This document shows, piece by piece, positions 44,323-54,658 of a DNA stretch of 64,000 nt (its first letter is position 1; every line of letters begins with the position of its first letter). Location of the stretch: positions 1,176,001-1,240,000 of the forward strand of contig AP025689.1 of assembly GCA_023168345.1 (NCBI GenBank). Reading direction: 5' to 3'. This DNA comes from Lysinibacillus sp. PLM2 (GTDB taxonomy: Bacteria > Bacillota > Bacilli > Bacillales_A > Planococcaceae). Under the pieces are notes generated by a model. The model had not been told where the DNA came from. It did no database searches and saw only the letters and a program-made list of their open reading frames with translations. A program made the translations under genes and the position numbers.

Positions 44323-45939
44323 ATGAAACTGGAACAAATGTCATTGCCAGTTAACAATAAATTGTTATCTGCATATTGGTCAGGTAGCGAAAAATTACAT
44401 ACATTTTTTGAATATGAACTACATGACACAGCATTTCATAAACGAGCACAATATTTAAAAACCATGAATTATAATACAAATGAATTAAGTAATATCATTC
44501 GTTCTTTTATGGAGCCTTACGGATTATCACCAAAAGTAATAGAACATCTATCTCACCTTGCTGATGGTGCGAAGGTTATTGTTGGTGGACAACAGGCAGG
44601 TATTTTAACTGGGCCTCTTTATTCGATTCATAAAGCTATCACGGTAATTTTATTAGCAAAGGAACAATCAGAAAAACTGGGGGAAAAAATTGTTCCCTTA
44701 TTTTGGATTGCTGGTGAAGACCACGATATAGAAGAAATTAATCATACTTATACTATTGTAGCTGGGGAACCGAAAAAAAGAGCTTACAGTGAAAGAAACG
44801 CTAGAAAAACAATGGCATCCACAACAGAGCTTAATAAGAATGAAATGAAAAAAACGATTGATAAAATATTTAAAGATTTTGGTGAAACAAAATACTCTAA
44901 TGAGTTATATCATTTTATAGTAAATGAAATGGATAAAAGTTTAACATTTACAGACTTTTTTGCAAGATTGATGAATTCATTCTTTAAAGATGAAGGTTTG
45001 TTAATGATTGATGCAGCATTTATTCCATTTCGAAAGTTTGAATCGACGTTTTTTAAAAATATCATCGAACATAATGAGAAAATAGCGGAAGTTGTTGTAG
45101 CAAAAGAGCGTTTATTAAATGACTCAGGATACGGAACGCCAATTGAAGCGAACATAAATAATGCAAATTTATTTTATGTACGCGATGGGGAACGATTTTT
45201 ATTAGAAAGAAGAAATAATCACTTTGTTAATGATCAAGCAAATGTAAAATTTACAAAAGAAGAGTTATTAAATATTGCAGATATTACACCAGAAAATTTA
45301 AGTAATAATGTTGTTACAAGACCTCTAATGCAAGAAATGACGCTTCCAGTATTAGCTTTTGTGGGTGGACCGGGAGAATTAGCGTATTGGGCAACATTAA
45401 AGGATGCCTTCTCTGTATTAAACTTACAAATGCCGATTATCGTTCCAAGACTGAATTTAACAATCGTTACTCGACAAGTAGAACAAATATTAGCTGAAAA
45501 ACAATTATCGGTATTAGATGTGATAACAGGAAAATCCAATCAATTAAAACACCAGTTTATTGAGAGTATTCAAGATGAAGAAGCGAAGGAAAAAATAGAT
45601 CATTTATATAAAATTATAGATGCTCAGTATGAAGAACTCGAACGGCACTTGATTGATCAACAATTAGACTTAAAACAAATAGTAGATAAAAATAAAAAAT
45701 ATCATCTTCAACAATTTGATTACTTAAAAAGTAAAATTGGACAGCAAGTTTTATTAAAGCATGATACTATTATTCGTCAATTTAATATTTTAGCTACTGA
45801 AATTTTTCCAAATGATAATTATCAGGAAAGAGTTTATAATCCTTATCAATATATAAATGTATATGGCCCTACTTTAATAGAGGATTTGTTAAAGTTACCA
45901 TTTACCATTAATGATAAGCATTATATAGTTCGATTGTAG
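44323..45939 (+). CDS. bshC: Bacillithiol biosynthesis cysteine-adding enzyme BshC
   Basis: 538 residues, the normal length for BshC (YllA). Rossmann-like core with VIVGGQQAGILTGPLYSIHKAITVI near residue 88 and FWIAGEDHDIEEINHTY, then the C-terminal coiled coil (about 390-460). The enzyme is thought to add cysteine to GlcN-malate in the last step of bacillithiol synthesis, so the cell probably makes this thiol. AGAGGAG precedes the ATG. Located directly before the division cluster as in B. subtilis. Confidence 0.95.
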   Translation: MKLEQMSLPVNNKLLSAYWSGSEKLHTFFEYELHDTAFHKRAQYLKTMNYNTNELSNIIRSFMEPYGLSPKVIEHLSHLADGAKVIVGGQQAGILTGPLYSIHKAITVILLAKEQSEKLGEKIVPLFWIAGEDHDIEEINHTYTIVAGEPKKRAYSERNARKTMASTTELNKNEMKKTIDKIFKDFGETKYSNELYHFIVNEMDKSLTFTDFFARLMNSFFKDEGLLMIDAAFIPFRKFESTFFKNIIEHNEKIAEVVVAKERLLNDSGYGTPIEANINNANLFYVRDGERFLLERRNNHFVNDQANVKFTKEELLNIADITPENLSNNVVTRPLMQEMTLPVLAFVGGPGELAYWATLKDAFSVLNLQMPIIVPRLNLTIVTRQVEQILAEKQLSVLDVITGKSNQLKHQFIESIQDEEAKEKIDHLYKIIDAQYEELERHLIDQQLDLKQIVDKNKKYHLQQFDYLKSKIGQQVLLKHDTIIRQFNILATEIFPNDNYQERVYNPYQYINVYGPTLIEDLLKLPFTINDKHYIVRL

Positions 45940-45949
45940 TACTTTTAGC

Positions 45950-45981
45950 AGAGTTATCTCAGATGAGATAACTCTTTTTTT
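45950..45981 (+). terminator. Terminator of bshC
   Basis: An 11-bp perfect stem AGAGTTATCTC (45950-45960) with 45965-45975, loop AGAT, seven T. It isolates bshC from the division cluster. Confidence 0.92.
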
Positions 45982-46062
45982 GTGCCTATTTTCTTATTTC
46001 TTAGTTAGGCGTAGGATACTATTTACACAATTTCAGAAAAGTTGTCAACATTTTTTTAAAAA

Positions 46063-46109
46063 TTGTGGAGCAAAGTGGGGGATTGTGGTACATTATTTAC
46101 TAAAGTGGG
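46063..46109 (+). promoter_or_regulatory. Phased GTGG boxes upstream of mraZ, predicted MraZ operator
   Basis: GTGG preceded by two A/T bases occurs at 46065, 46075 and 46085, and again at 46105: a strict 10-bp phase with one position skipped. MraZ proteins bind tandem TGGG/AAAGTGG repeats before their own genes. The last box coincides with the mraZ ribosome-binding site, so binding could also hide it in DNA or RNA context. No convincing -35/-10 pair was settled. Confidence 0.6.
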
Positions 46110-46118
46110 GTGAGTAGC

Positions 46119-46550
46119 ATGTTCATGGGAGAATATCAACATTCCGTTGATGCAAAAGGTCGATTAATTATTCCTTCAAAATTTAGAGAAGAATTAGGAT
46201 CTACTTTTGTTATTACACGCGGACTTGATAACTGTCTATTTGGCTATCCTATGGATGAATGGCGAAAACTCGAAGAAAAGTTAAAACAGTTGCCCATGAC
46301 GAAAAAAGATGCGAGAGCATTTGCTAGATTTTTCTTCTCAGGAGCAACAGAAGTTGAAATAGATAAGCAAGGCCGAATTAATATCCCAACACCACTATCC
46401 ACTTACGCAAAACTTGAAAAAGAGTGTATTGTACTAGGGGTGTCTAGCAAGATTGAAATATGGGCAAAAGAAGCTTGGGAATCTTATTTCAATGAAGCAG
46501 AAGAATCATTTAATGACATTGCAGAAAATTTAATTGGCTTTGACTTCTAG
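46119..46550 (+). CDS. mraZ: Transcriptional regulator MraZ
   Basis: 143 residues, two SpoVT/AbrB-like swapped-hairpin repeats: [23 protein letters not shown] and [18 protein letters not shown], each with the DxKGR/DxQGR signature. MraZ forms octameric rings and represses the dcw operon. ATG 46119 fits the family N-terminus; GTGGGGTGAG is the ribosome-binding site. First gene of the division and cell-wall cluster. Confidence 0.97.
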   Translation: MFMGEYQHSVDAKGRLIIPSKFREELGSTFVITRGLDNCLFGYPMDEWRKLEEKLKQLPMTKKDARAFARFFFSGATEVEIDKQGRINIPTPLSTYAKLEKECIVLGVSSKIEIWAKEAWESYFNEAEESFNDIAENLIGFDF

Positions 46551-46580
46551 TTAATTTACCGCCAAGAAGGAGATTTATTT

Positions 46581-47531
46581 ATGTTCGATCATACAACAGT
46601 GTTATTAAGGGAGACAGTTGATGGATTGAACATCAAACCTGATGGTATCTATGTGGACTGCACACTAGGTGGGGCTGGACACAGTGAATATTTAGTGCAG
46701 CAACTATCATCTGAAGGTCGATTAATATGTTTCGATCAAGATATGACAGCAATAGAACATGCGAAAAAGCGATTAGCAAATTTTTTAGATCGAATTATCT
46801 TTGTTCATTCTAATTTTCGGTATATCAAAGATGAACTCGAAAAACTAGATATCTATAAGGTTGATGGCATTCTTTATGATTTAGGTGTTTCTTCACCACA
46901 ATTAGATACGCCTGAGCGCGGATTCAGCTATCATCATGACGCACCTCTAGATATGCGAATGGACCAAACATCGCCAATCTCTGCCTTTCATGTTGTCAAT
47001 GAATGGGGATACGAAGATTTAGTTCGCATTTTCTTCAGATATGGAGAGGAAAAGTTTTCAAAGCAAGTAGCTCGAAAAATCGAAGAAGCAAGAAAAGTGA
47101 AAGCGATTGAAACAACGGGTGAATTGGTTGAACTAATTAAAGAAGGAATTCCGGCACCGGCTCGAAGAAAAGGTGGACACCCTGCAAAAAGAATTTTTCA
47201 GGCAATTCGCATAGCGGTGAATGATGAATTAGGTGCAGCAGAGGATTCTTTAGTGGATGCAATTGATTTAATAAAAATTGGTGGAAGAATTAGTGTTATT
47301 ACTTTCCATTCTTTAGAAGATCGGTTAACGAAAACGATTTTTAAAGAGGCGTCTACACTACCTGATTTACCACCAGGCTTACCTGTAATACCAGATGAAT
47401 ATAAGCCAACTTTAAAATTAGTTACTAGAAAACCAATACTTCCTTCAGAGGAAGAGTTGGAGCTAAATAATCGATCTAGATCAGCAAAACTACGTATTGC
47501 TGAAAAAATAAACGAAAAAGGACGTGGTTAG
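46581..47531 (+). CDS. rsmH: 16S rRNA (cytosine1402-N4)-methyltransferase RsmH
   Basis: 316 residues. [26 protein letters not shown] at the N-terminus, SAM motif LGGAGHS, and the family [15 protein letters not shown] and [15 protein letters not shown] motifs. It methylates N4 of C1402 in the 16S rRNA decoding site. AAGGAGAT precedes the ATG. It is followed without a gap by ftsL. Confidence 0.97.
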   Translation: MFDHTTVLLRETVDGLNIKPDGIYVDCTLGGAGHSEYLVQQLSSEGRLICFDQDMTAIEHAKKRLANFLDRIIFVHSNFRYIKDELEKLDIYKVDGILYDLGVSSPQLDTPERGFSYHHDAPLDMRMDQTSPISAFHVVNEWGYEDLVRIFFRYGEEKFSKQVARKIEEARKVKAIETTGELVELIKEGIPAPARRKGGHPAKRIFQAIRIAVNDELGAAEDSLVDAIDLIKIGGRISVITFHSLEDRLTKTIFKEASTLPDLPPGLPVIPDEYKPTLKLVTRKPILPSEEELELNNRSRSAKLRIAEKINEKGRG

Positions 47532-47900
47532 ATGGCAGTTAGAGTAAGGCAACAATCCTATATTTATCAACCAGTTGCACCACCAACAACACCTCAACCA
47601 ACCATAAAAACAGTTAAAAAGAAAAAATTAATCACAGCAAAAGAGAAACTATTATATATTGCTTTTGTTATGGTAGTATGTGTACTTGCCGTAACAATAT
47701 TACATAAGCAAAGTACTATACAACAAACAACAATTGAAATTCAGGAAATTCAATCACAAGTAACTGAAATATCGAATGATAATGTTGATTTAAAAGTAAA
47801 AGTTGCAGAACTATCAACATACGATCGAATTATGGAAAAAGCAAAAGCACTCGGTTTAACTCTTAATGAGAAAAATGTAAAGGTAGTGCCGGGAGAATGA
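47532..47900 (+). CDS. ftsL: Cell division protein FtsL
   Basis: 122 residues: a cytoplasmic basic N-terminus, one transmembrane helix (about 39-59) and an extracellular coiled coil (about 65-105) with leucine-zipper-like heptads. FtsL joins DivIB and DivIC in the divisome and is a rate-limiting unit in B. subtilis. The ATG follows the rsmH stop directly and its end overlaps pbpB by four bases (ATGA). Confidence 0.93.
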   Translation: MAVRVRQQSYIYQPVAPPTTPQPTIKTVKKKKLITAKEKLLYIAFVMVVCVLAVTILHKQSTIQQTTIEIQEIQSQVTEISNDNVDLKVKVAELSTYDRIMEKAKALGLTLNEKNVKVVPGE

Positions 47901-50119
47901 AAAAGAAAAAATTTCGTTTCCAATGGGGAGCCTTTCTAATGTTATTAGTTTATGGAGGGCTCTTTTTTGCATTATTCATACGAATATTTAGTATTCAAGC
48001 TACTGGAGAAGTAAATGGTCAACAATTAGAGGCAAGAGCAGCTGCTTTATATGAAAGGGAAGCAGTCCTTACTGCTGAAAGAGGAAAGATATTAGATCGC
48101 AATGGGAATATCATTGCTGAGGATACTTTAAGCTATCGATTGATCGCTGTAGTAAATCCGAAAGCAACGGAGGACCCTGAAAAGCCTAAACATGTAGTAG
48201 ATCCTCAATATACTGCTAAAGTGTTAGCTAAATATATTCAAATGGACGAAGCTGATATTTATAAACAATTAACCAAAAAAATTCAAGGAGAAAACGGTGA
48301 GTTAAAACAACCATATCAAGTTGAATTTGGTACTGCTGGGCGAAGCATAAGCCATGAAATTAAAACAGCCATTGACGAAGAAAAATTGCCAGGTATTGTT
48401 TTTACAAGTGATACAAAAAGATACTACCCGAATGGTCCTTTTGCTTCTCACCTAATAGGGTTTGCGTTAAAGGAGCAACAAGAGGATAACTCATTCCAAA
48501 CAGTGGGGAAAATGGGACTAGAGCTATTTTATAATGATGAGTTAACGGGTAAAAACGGAACGATGCAATATAAAAGCGATATTTTTGGCTACCTGTTGCC
48601 AAATAGCGAAAAAATGGTAGAGCCCGCTCAAAACGGTAGCACTATTCAATTAACTATTGATAAAACAGTACAAAACTTTTTAGAAGAATCGATGACGGAA
48701 GTTTATGATCAATATAATCCCGAATCGATGGTGGCAATTGTGGCGAACCCAAAGACTGGTGAAATACTGGCAATGACTCAAAGACCAACCTTTGATCCAG
48801 AAAATCGAATTGGTTTAGAAGATTGGATGAATGCAGCAACGCAGAAAATTATGGAGCCAGGTTCAACGATGAAAACTTTTACACTTGCTGCAGCAATCGA
48901 AACGGGTAGCTGGCATCCAAATGTTAAATATCAATCAGGTTCCTATACTTTGTTAGATAGGACTATCAGAGACCATAACTATAATGGCTGGGGTAAAATT
49001 ACTTACCTAGAAGGATTCCAGCTGTCTTCAAATACTGCGATGGCATATATTTTAGAAGAAATGGGAAATGATACTTTCATAGATTACTTGAAAAAATTTG
49101 GTTTTGGAGAAGTTACAGGTATAGATTTACCGGGCGAGGTAACAGGGAAACTTAAAACTGATTGGCCGATTGACTATGTCACAACAACATATGGCCAAGG
49201 CTCCACAGTTACACCAATTCAATTAATTCAAGCAATGACAGCGATTGCAAATGATGGACAAATGATGCAACCATATGTGATTGATAAAATAATAGATTCT
49301 GAAGGAAATATAGTGAAAGAAAGCAAACCAGTTGTAAAAGGAAACCCGGTTACAAAGGAGACGGCTCAACAAGTTCGTGACGTATTAGCGTCCACTGTAA
49401 CATCTGAAGTAGGGACTGCAAAACGTTTTGCTATTGAGGGATACGAAGTTGCAGGTAAAACTGGTACGGCCTATATCTCTGATGGTTCAGGGCAATATTT
49501 AACGGGTCACCAGAACGATTATTTATACTCATTTTTAGGCATGGCTCCTGCTAATGATCCCCAACTAATCATGTATGTTTCAGTGAAACAGCCGAAGCTA
49601 GAAGGAACGGAAACAGGATCTGAGCCAGTTTCAAAAGTGTTTACATCTGTGATGGAAAACAGTTTAAAATACCTAAACATCGATCCAACTGATGTAGCAG
49701 ACGTTGAATTAAAACCGATTGAAAATTATGTTGGTCAGGATGTTACAACAGTGGCAAATAATCTTACCAATGCTGGGTTAAAACCAATCCTCATTGGTGA
49801 AGGAGGTAAAATAGTCGATCAATATCCAAAAGGAAATGTACAATTAACAATTGGTAGTCATGTGTTTTTAAAAACAGAAGGTAAAGTTACAATACCTGAT
49901 TTTAAAAATTGGTCGCTGCGTAATTTATTAGTTTACAAAACTTTATCAGGCTTGGAAATTGAAATTGTCGGCGAAGGTTATGTAGAAAGTCAGAGTGTTT
50001 CAGCAAATACAGTTGTAAATAATTCTTCACCTATAGTAGTGAAGCTGAAAACACCTGAAGAAACCTTTATTCCATCGAAAGAAACAGAAACAGAAGAGAC
50101 CGTATTTGTACAAGATTAA
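47897..50119 (+). CDS. pbpB: Septal class B penicillin-binding protein PBP2B
   Basis: 740 residues: an N-terminal anchor (about 12-32), the PBP dimer domain (ERGKILDRNGNIIAEDT), the transpeptidase domain with active Ser323 (STMK), SSN 377-379 and KTG 521-523, and two C-terminal PASTA repeats (about 605-715). It crosslinks septal peptidoglycan with FtsW. It overlaps ftsL by four bases. Length is slightly above B. subtilis PBP2B (716), with an acidic tail. Confidence 0.95.
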   Translation: MKKKKFRFQWGAFLMLLVYGGLFFALFIRIFSIQATGEVNGQQLEARAAALYEREAVLTAERGKILDRNGNIIAEDTLSYRLIAVVNPKATEDPEKPKHVVDPQYTAKVLAKYIQMDEADIYKQLTKKIQGENGELKQPYQVEFGTAGRSISHEIKTAIDEEKLPGIVFTSDTKRYYPNGPFASHLIGFALKEQQEDNSFQTVGKMGLELFYNDELTGKNGTMQYKSDIFGYLLPNSEKMVEPAQNGSTIQLTIDKTVQNFLEESMTEVYDQYNPESMVAIVANPKTGEILAMTQRPTFDPENRIGLEDWMNAATQKIMEPGSTMKTFTLAAAIETGSWHPNVKYQSGSYTLLDRTIRDHNYNGWGKITYLEGFQLSSNTAMAYILEEMGNDTFIDYLKKFGFGEVTGIDLPGEVTGKLKTDWPIDYVTTTYGQGSTVTPIQLIQAMTAIANDGQMMQPYVIDKIIDSEGNIVKESKPVVKGNPVTKETAQQVRDVLASTVTSEVGTAKRFAIEGYEVAGKTGTAYISDGSGQYLTGHQNDYLYSFLGMAPANDPQLIMYVSVKQPKLEGTETGSEPVSKVFTSVMENSLKYLNIDPTDVADVELKPIENYVGQDVTTVANNLTNAGLKPILIGEGGKIVDQYPKGNVQLTIGSHVFLKTEGKVTIPDFKNWSLRNLLVYKTLSGLEIEIVGEGYVESQSVSANTVVNNSSPIVVKLKTPEETFIPSKETETEETVFVQD

Positions 50120-50141
50120 TGGAATGAAATATAGGTGCGTA

Positions 50142-50170
50142 GAATAGATGTCCAATTACTTTCATACCTT
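50142..50170 (+). promoter_or_regulatory. Sigma-E-like promoter of spoVD
   Basis: GAATAGAT (50142-50149), 13-bp spacer, CATACCTT (50163-50170), one base from the sigma-E -10 CATACAnT. It lies 28 bp before the spoVD ATG. B. subtilis spoVD has a sigma-E promoter at the same place. Confidence 0.55.
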
Positions 50171-50197
50171 GTTATAAAAACGAGGTGTGAATGTCGA

Positions 50198-52204
50198 ATG
50201 AAGTGGATTTCGAGTATATCGAAAAAACGATTGAGACTAATAGTATATGGGTTTATAATATTTGGTTTAGCGGTCATCATCAGATTGTTTTTTGTACAGG
50301 TTATACAACATGACGAATTAACAGAACTAGCAAAACAGAATTGGGATAGAGAAGTTCCGTTTGCATCTGAACGTGGAGAAATAACCGATAGAAACGGTGA
50401 AACTATCGTAACGAATAAATTAGCTCCAACCTTATATTTTATCCCAGCTCAAAATGAAAATATCCAAGAGGCAGCAAGGCAAATTGCCGAAGTATTAGAA
50501 GTAGATGAACAAAAATTGTATGAAAAGATGAATTCTAAAGAATATTTGGTAAAACTTGCACCAGAAGGTAAAAATATTTCATATGAAAAAGCAGTTCAAA
50601 TTCAAGGACTAAAAATAGACGGGCTATATAGTGGCGTTGATTATGTTCGTCATTATCCCTATGGGTCATTATTATCACGATTTGTTGGTTTCACTGGATA
50701 TGATACACAAGGACTAGCAGGGATTGAATTTCAGTATAATAATGTATTAACTTCTAAGCCAGCAGCTATACGCTTATTTACAGATGCTGCACAAAAATCA
50801 CTACCACATGTTAGTGATGAATGGAGAGATGGAGATCAAGGGGCTACAGTTGAACTGACAATTGATTTAGAAGTTCAACAGGTTGTAGAAAGGGAGTTAT
50901 CCCAAGCGATGACAAAATATGATGCTGACCAAGCACTAGCGATAGCAATGAACCCAAAAACGGGTGAAATTTTAGCATTGTCATCTTACCCTACATATAA
51001 CCCATCAAATTTTGAAGAAGTAGAACCATCTATATACAATCGAAATTTACCAGTATGGATGACCTATGAACCAGGTTCAACATTTAAAATTATTACGTTA
51101 AGTGCCGCTCTTGAAGAAGGAGTAGTGGATTTAGAAAATGATAAGTTTTATGACCCCGGTTATACAATCGTTGAAGGAGCAAGGCTACGTTGCTGGAAAC
51201 GTGAAGGTCATAAGGACGAAACGTTTTTACAAGTAGTAGAAAACTCTTGTAACCCTGGTTTTATTGAATTAGGGCAGCGTGTCGGACCTGAAAAATTAAT
51301 GGACTATATTAAAGATTTTGGTTTTGGTCAAACAACTGGCTCCAATATTGCTGGTGAGGCAAAAGGAATACTCTTTGCCGAAGAAAATTTTGGCCCTGTT
51401 GAACATGCTACAACTTCATTTGGTCAAGGTATTTCTGTAACACCGATTCAACAAATAACAGCTGTTGCCGCAGCCGTTAATGGAGGGAAACTGTTTACTC
51501 CGTATGTTGTTTCAAAAGTTTACAATCCAGAAACCGGAGAAGTTGTGTTAGAAAATAAACCACAATTAAAGAAACAGGTAATAAGTGAAGAAACATCAGC
51601 TCAAGTACGTAATGCACTCGAATCTGTTGTTGCGAATGGCTCAGGTCGTCAAGCTTATCGAGATGGTTTTCGTATAGGGGGAAAAACTGGAACTGCACAA
51701 AAGGTAGAAGATGGTCGATATAAGCAAGGCGATTATATCGTATCCTTTATTGGTTTTGCACCTGCAGATGATCCGGAAATTGTCGTTTATGTTGCGGTTG
51801 ATAATCCTAAAAGCTCTACTGTATTTGGAAGTACAATTGCTGCTCCAATTGTAGGACAAATTATTGAAGATATCGCTCCTACCATTGGATTAGAAGTGGA
51901 TCGTGAAGGCCAACTAGAGAAACAATACCGCTGGGGTGATCCAATTACAGAAAGAGTTCCAAACCTAGTAGGTATATCAGTTGATGAAATAGCTAAATTA
52001 CAATACCCTTATCGTATTGAAAAGCATGGAGAAGGAGACTATGTTATATCTCAATTACCAGAAGCAGAAAATATAATCGAAGTAGATGACACAATTCATC
52101 TTTATTTAGGAGATGCACCATCAACAAATCAAATGAATGCAAATAATAACACTGATTCAGAAGATGACGATAACACTCCTGATAGCTCAAACCCAGAGAA
52201 CTGA
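50198..52204 (+). CDS. spoVD: Stage V sporulation protein D (class B PBP for spore cortex)
   Basis: 668 residues: N-terminal anchor (about 15-35), dimer domain (FASERGEITDRNGE), transpeptidase with Ser294 (STFK), SCN 350-352 and KTG at 496, and a single C-terminal PASTA domain (about 585-645) followed by an acidic, asparagine-rich tail. One PASTA domain and the location after pbpB point to SpoVD, which works with SpoVE on cortex peptidoglycan in the mother cell. ATG 50198 follows GAGGTG; a longer frame from 50135 lacks a site. In B. subtilis murE would come next; here mraY does. Confidence 0.93.
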   Translation: MKWISSISKKRLRLIVYGFIIFGLAVIIRLFFVQVIQHDELTELAKQNWDREVPFASERGEITDRNGETIVTNKLAPTLYFIPAQNENIQEAARQIAEVLEVDEQKLYEKMNSKEYLVKLAPEGKNISYEKAVQIQGLKIDGLYSGVDYVRHYPYGSLLSRFVGFTGYDTQGLAGIEFQYNNVLTSKPAAIRLFTDAAQKSLPHVSDEWRDGDQGATVELTIDLEVQQVVERELSQAMTKYDADQALAIAMNPKTGEILALSSYPTYNPSNFEEVEPSIYNRNLPVWMTYEPGSTFKIITLSAALEEGVVDLENDKFYDPGYTIVEGARLRCWKREGHKDETFLQVVENSCNPGFIELGQRVGPEKLMDYIKDFGFGQTTGSNIAGEAKGILFAEENFGPVEHATTSFGQGISVTPIQQITAVAAAVNGGKLFTPYVVSKVYNPETGEVVLENKPQLKKQVISEETSAQVRNALESVVANGSGRQAYRDGFRIGGKTGTAQKVEDGRYKQGDYIVSFIGFAPADDPEIVVYVAVDNPKSSTVFGSTIAAPIVGQIIEDIAPTIGLEVDREGQLEKQYRWGDPITERVPNLVGISVDEIAKLQYPYRIEKHGEGDYVISQLPEAENIIEVDDTIHLYLGDAPSTNQMNANNNTDSEDDDNTPDSSNPEN

Positions 52205-52303
52205 TCATCTACACCAAAATGAAGATTTAGAAATTAGAAAATAAGTAAAAGTAGTTAGTGTTTTAAAATTTTATGGAAGAACATGATTTAAAGGAGATCT
52301 AAC

Positions 52304-53278
52304 ATGACAATCGCAACAACAATAACCATTTTAGCAATTTCATTTAGTATATCAGTTGTACTTGCTCCATTTTTAATTCCTCTATTACGTAGGCTTAAAT
52401 TTGGCCAAAGTATACGTGAGGAAGGGCCAAAATCCCATATGAAAAAAGCAGGTACTCCGACGATGGGTGGCATCATCTTTTTAATTTCAATTATTGCTAC
52501 TACGGTCATTGTTGGAAATTTATATAATATTATGACGACGCATACGATCGTCATGTTACTTGTTTTATGTGGTTTTGGTTTAATAGGCTTTTTAGATGAT
52601 GGTATTAAAGTGGTATTTAAACGTAACCTAGGATTAACCTCATTACAAAAATTAGTCGGACAAATTATTATTTCAATTCTATCTTTCCTATTGTTACGAG
52701 TAGGTGCTTTTCAAACAAATGTAACTATTCCATTTACGGATTGGTCAATGGATTTAGGAATCTTGTATGTTGGATTTTTAATCTTTTGGCTAGTTGGGTT
52801 TTCAAATGCTGTAAATTTAACAGATGGGCTAGATGGGTTAGTAGCTGGTACTGCATCCATTGCATTTACTGCATTTGGCGTAATCGCATTATTTAACGAA
52901 CAAATAGATGTTGCAGTATTCGCCTTTGCAGTAACAGGAGCTTTACTTGGATTTTTAATATTTAATGCAAATCCAGCAAAAGTATTTATGGGGGATACCG
53001 GGTCACTAGCACTCGGTGGATCCCTTGCATTAGTTTCCATTCTTGTAAAAGAGGAATTATTGTTATTAATTATCGGATTAATTTTTGTAATAGAAACTTT
53101 GTCTGTTATCTTACAAGTGGCAAGCTTTAAATTAACAGGAAAGCGTATTTTTAAAATGAGTCCAATCCACCATCACTTTGAATTATCTGGTTGGTCTGAA
53201 AGGAAAGTCGTATTAGTATTTTGGTTTACGGCATTAATTGTCGCATTAATCGGCGTATTATCGGAGGCATTACTATGA
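52304..53278 (+). CDS. mraY: Phospho-N-acetylmuramoyl-pentapeptide transferase MraY
   Basis: 324 residues, ten helices. [11 protein letters not shown] and the magnesium motifs [23 protein letters not shown] and [12 protein letters not shown] are complete, as is the late SPIHHHFEL. MraY transfers phospho-MurNAc-pentapeptide to undecaprenyl phosphate to give lipid I. AAAGGAGATC precedes the ATG. About 100 bp separate it from spoVD, where murE sits in B. subtilis; nothing gene-like is there. The stop overlaps murD by four bases. Confidence 0.97.
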   Translation: MTIATTITILAISFSISVVLAPFLIPLLRRLKFGQSIREEGPKSHMKKAGTPTMGGIIFLISIIATTVIVGNLYNIMTTHTIVMLLVLCGFGLIGFLDDGIKVVFKRNLGLTSLQKLVGQIIISILSFLLLRVGAFQTNVTIPFTDWSMDLGILYVGFLIFWLVGFSNAVNLTDGLDGLVAGTASIAFTAFGVIALFNEQIDVAVFAFAVTGALLGFLIFNANPAKVFMGDTGSLALGGSLALVSILVKEELLLLIIGLIFVIETLSVILQVASFKLTGKRIFKMSPIHHHFELSGWSERKVVLVFWFTALIVALIGVLSEALL

Positions 53279-54624
53279 AGCAATATGCAGAATTACAACA
53301 TAAAAAGGTCTTAGTGCTTGGATTGGCAAAAAGTGGTGTTGCAGCAGCAGAGCTTCTTCATGAATTAGGCGCTTTTGTAACAGTCAATGATTCCAAACCA
53401 TTTGAACAAAATCCTCAAGCTCAAAGCTTACTAAAAAAGGGAATCACAGTAATATGTGGTAGACACCCAGAGGATCTTCTTGATGAAGGATTTGAGCTAA
53501 TTGTAAAAAATCCTGGCATTCCATATAGTATTCCAATACTTCAAGATGCACTAAGTAGAGAAATACCAATTATTACAGAAGTTGAACTTGCGTATCACAT
53601 TAGTGAAGCACCATTTATCGGAATAACAGGTACAAATGGTAAAACAACAACTACTACGCTGATTTTTGAAATGCTTCAGCAAGGGTATCGCAATCCGCTT
53701 ATTGCCGGTAATATCGGAACAGTGGCGTGTAGTGTCGCAAAAGAAGCTGCGGAAGATCAAGTAATTGTTACTGAATTATCTTCTTTTCAATTAATGGGAA
53801 TCCAACAATTCAGACCACACATTGCCATTTTGACAAATTTGTATGATGCGCACTTAGATTATCATGGTACTTTTACCGAATATGCCGAAGCGAAATTTAA
53901 TATAACGAAAAATCAAATTGAATCGGACTTTCTTATATACAATGCAAATCAACAAGTGCTAGAGCCATATATCCAAAGATCAAAAGCAACAAAAGTACCT
54001 TTTGATTCAGAAAAAAGAACAAACATAGGTATAAGTGCTGATGAACAAATGATTTACTGGGAAGGTCAGCCGTTGATCGAACGATCGTTAATTGTTCTGC
54101 CTGGTAAACATAACTTGGAAAATATATTAGCAGCTGTTGCAGCTTGTGTTCTATATGGTTGTGATGTAGATAAAATTAAAGTAGTGTTAAAAACATTCAC
54201 TGGTGTCCGTCATAGAACACAGTTTGTTCGAGAATGGGAAGGTAGAAAACTATATAACGATTCAAAAGCTACCAATTGTCTTGCCACAAAAGTAGCTCTT
54301 GATGCATTTAACGAACCGACTATTCTTTTAGCTGGAGGTCTCGATCGAGGTCACTCCTTTGAGGAATTACGCAATTCCATGAAAAACGTTAAAGGAGTTG
54401 TAGCTTTTGGTCAAACAGCTCAAAGATTTATTGAATTTGCAAAATCATGCGGTGTTAAATCGACAGTAGAAGCCGAAAATGTAGAAGATGCAGTAGAAAA
54501 GGCAGCCAAATTGTCCGAGCATGGAGATATCATTTTATTGTCACCAGCCTGTGCAAGCTGGGATCAATATCCAAGCTTCGAAGTGCGCGGTGATAAGTTT
54601 ATAGAAGCTGTAAATAAGCTTTAA
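53275..54624 (+). CDS. murD: UDP-N-acetylmuramoylalanine--D-glutamate ligase MurD
   Basis: 449 residues. N-terminal Rossmann [21 protein letters not shown]-loop [14 protein letters not shown] near residue 117, [13 protein letters not shown], and the C-terminal [18 protein letters not shown] and LAGGLDRG. It adds D-glutamate to UDP-MurNAc-L-alanine. ATG 53275 overlaps the mraY stop (ATGA) with CGGAGG upstream, which indicates translational coupling. Confidence 0.97.
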   Translation: MKQYAELQHKKVLVLGLAKSGVAAAELLHELGAFVTVNDSKPFEQNPQAQSLLKKGITVICGRHPEDLLDEGFELIVKNPGIPYSIPILQDALSREIPIITEVELAYHISEAPFIGITGTNGKTTTTTLIFEMLQQGYRNPLIAGNIGTVACSVAKEAAEDQVIVTELSSFQLMGIQQFRPHIAILTNLYDAHLDYHGTFTEYAEAKFNITKNQIESDFLIYNANQQVLEPYIQRSKATKVPFDSEKRTNIGISADEQMIYWEGQPLIERSLIVLPGKHNLENILAAVAACVLYGCDVDKIKVVLKTFTGVRHRTQFVREWEGRKLYNDSKATNCLATKVALDAFNEPTILLAGGLDRGHSFEELRNSMKNVKGVVAFGQTAQRFIEFAKSCGVKSTVEAENVEDAVEKAAKLSEHGDIILLSPACASWDQYPSFEVRGDKFIEAVNKL

Positions 54625-54658
54625 TGTTATCAAGTTCATTTGAGAAAGGATGCCTTAG

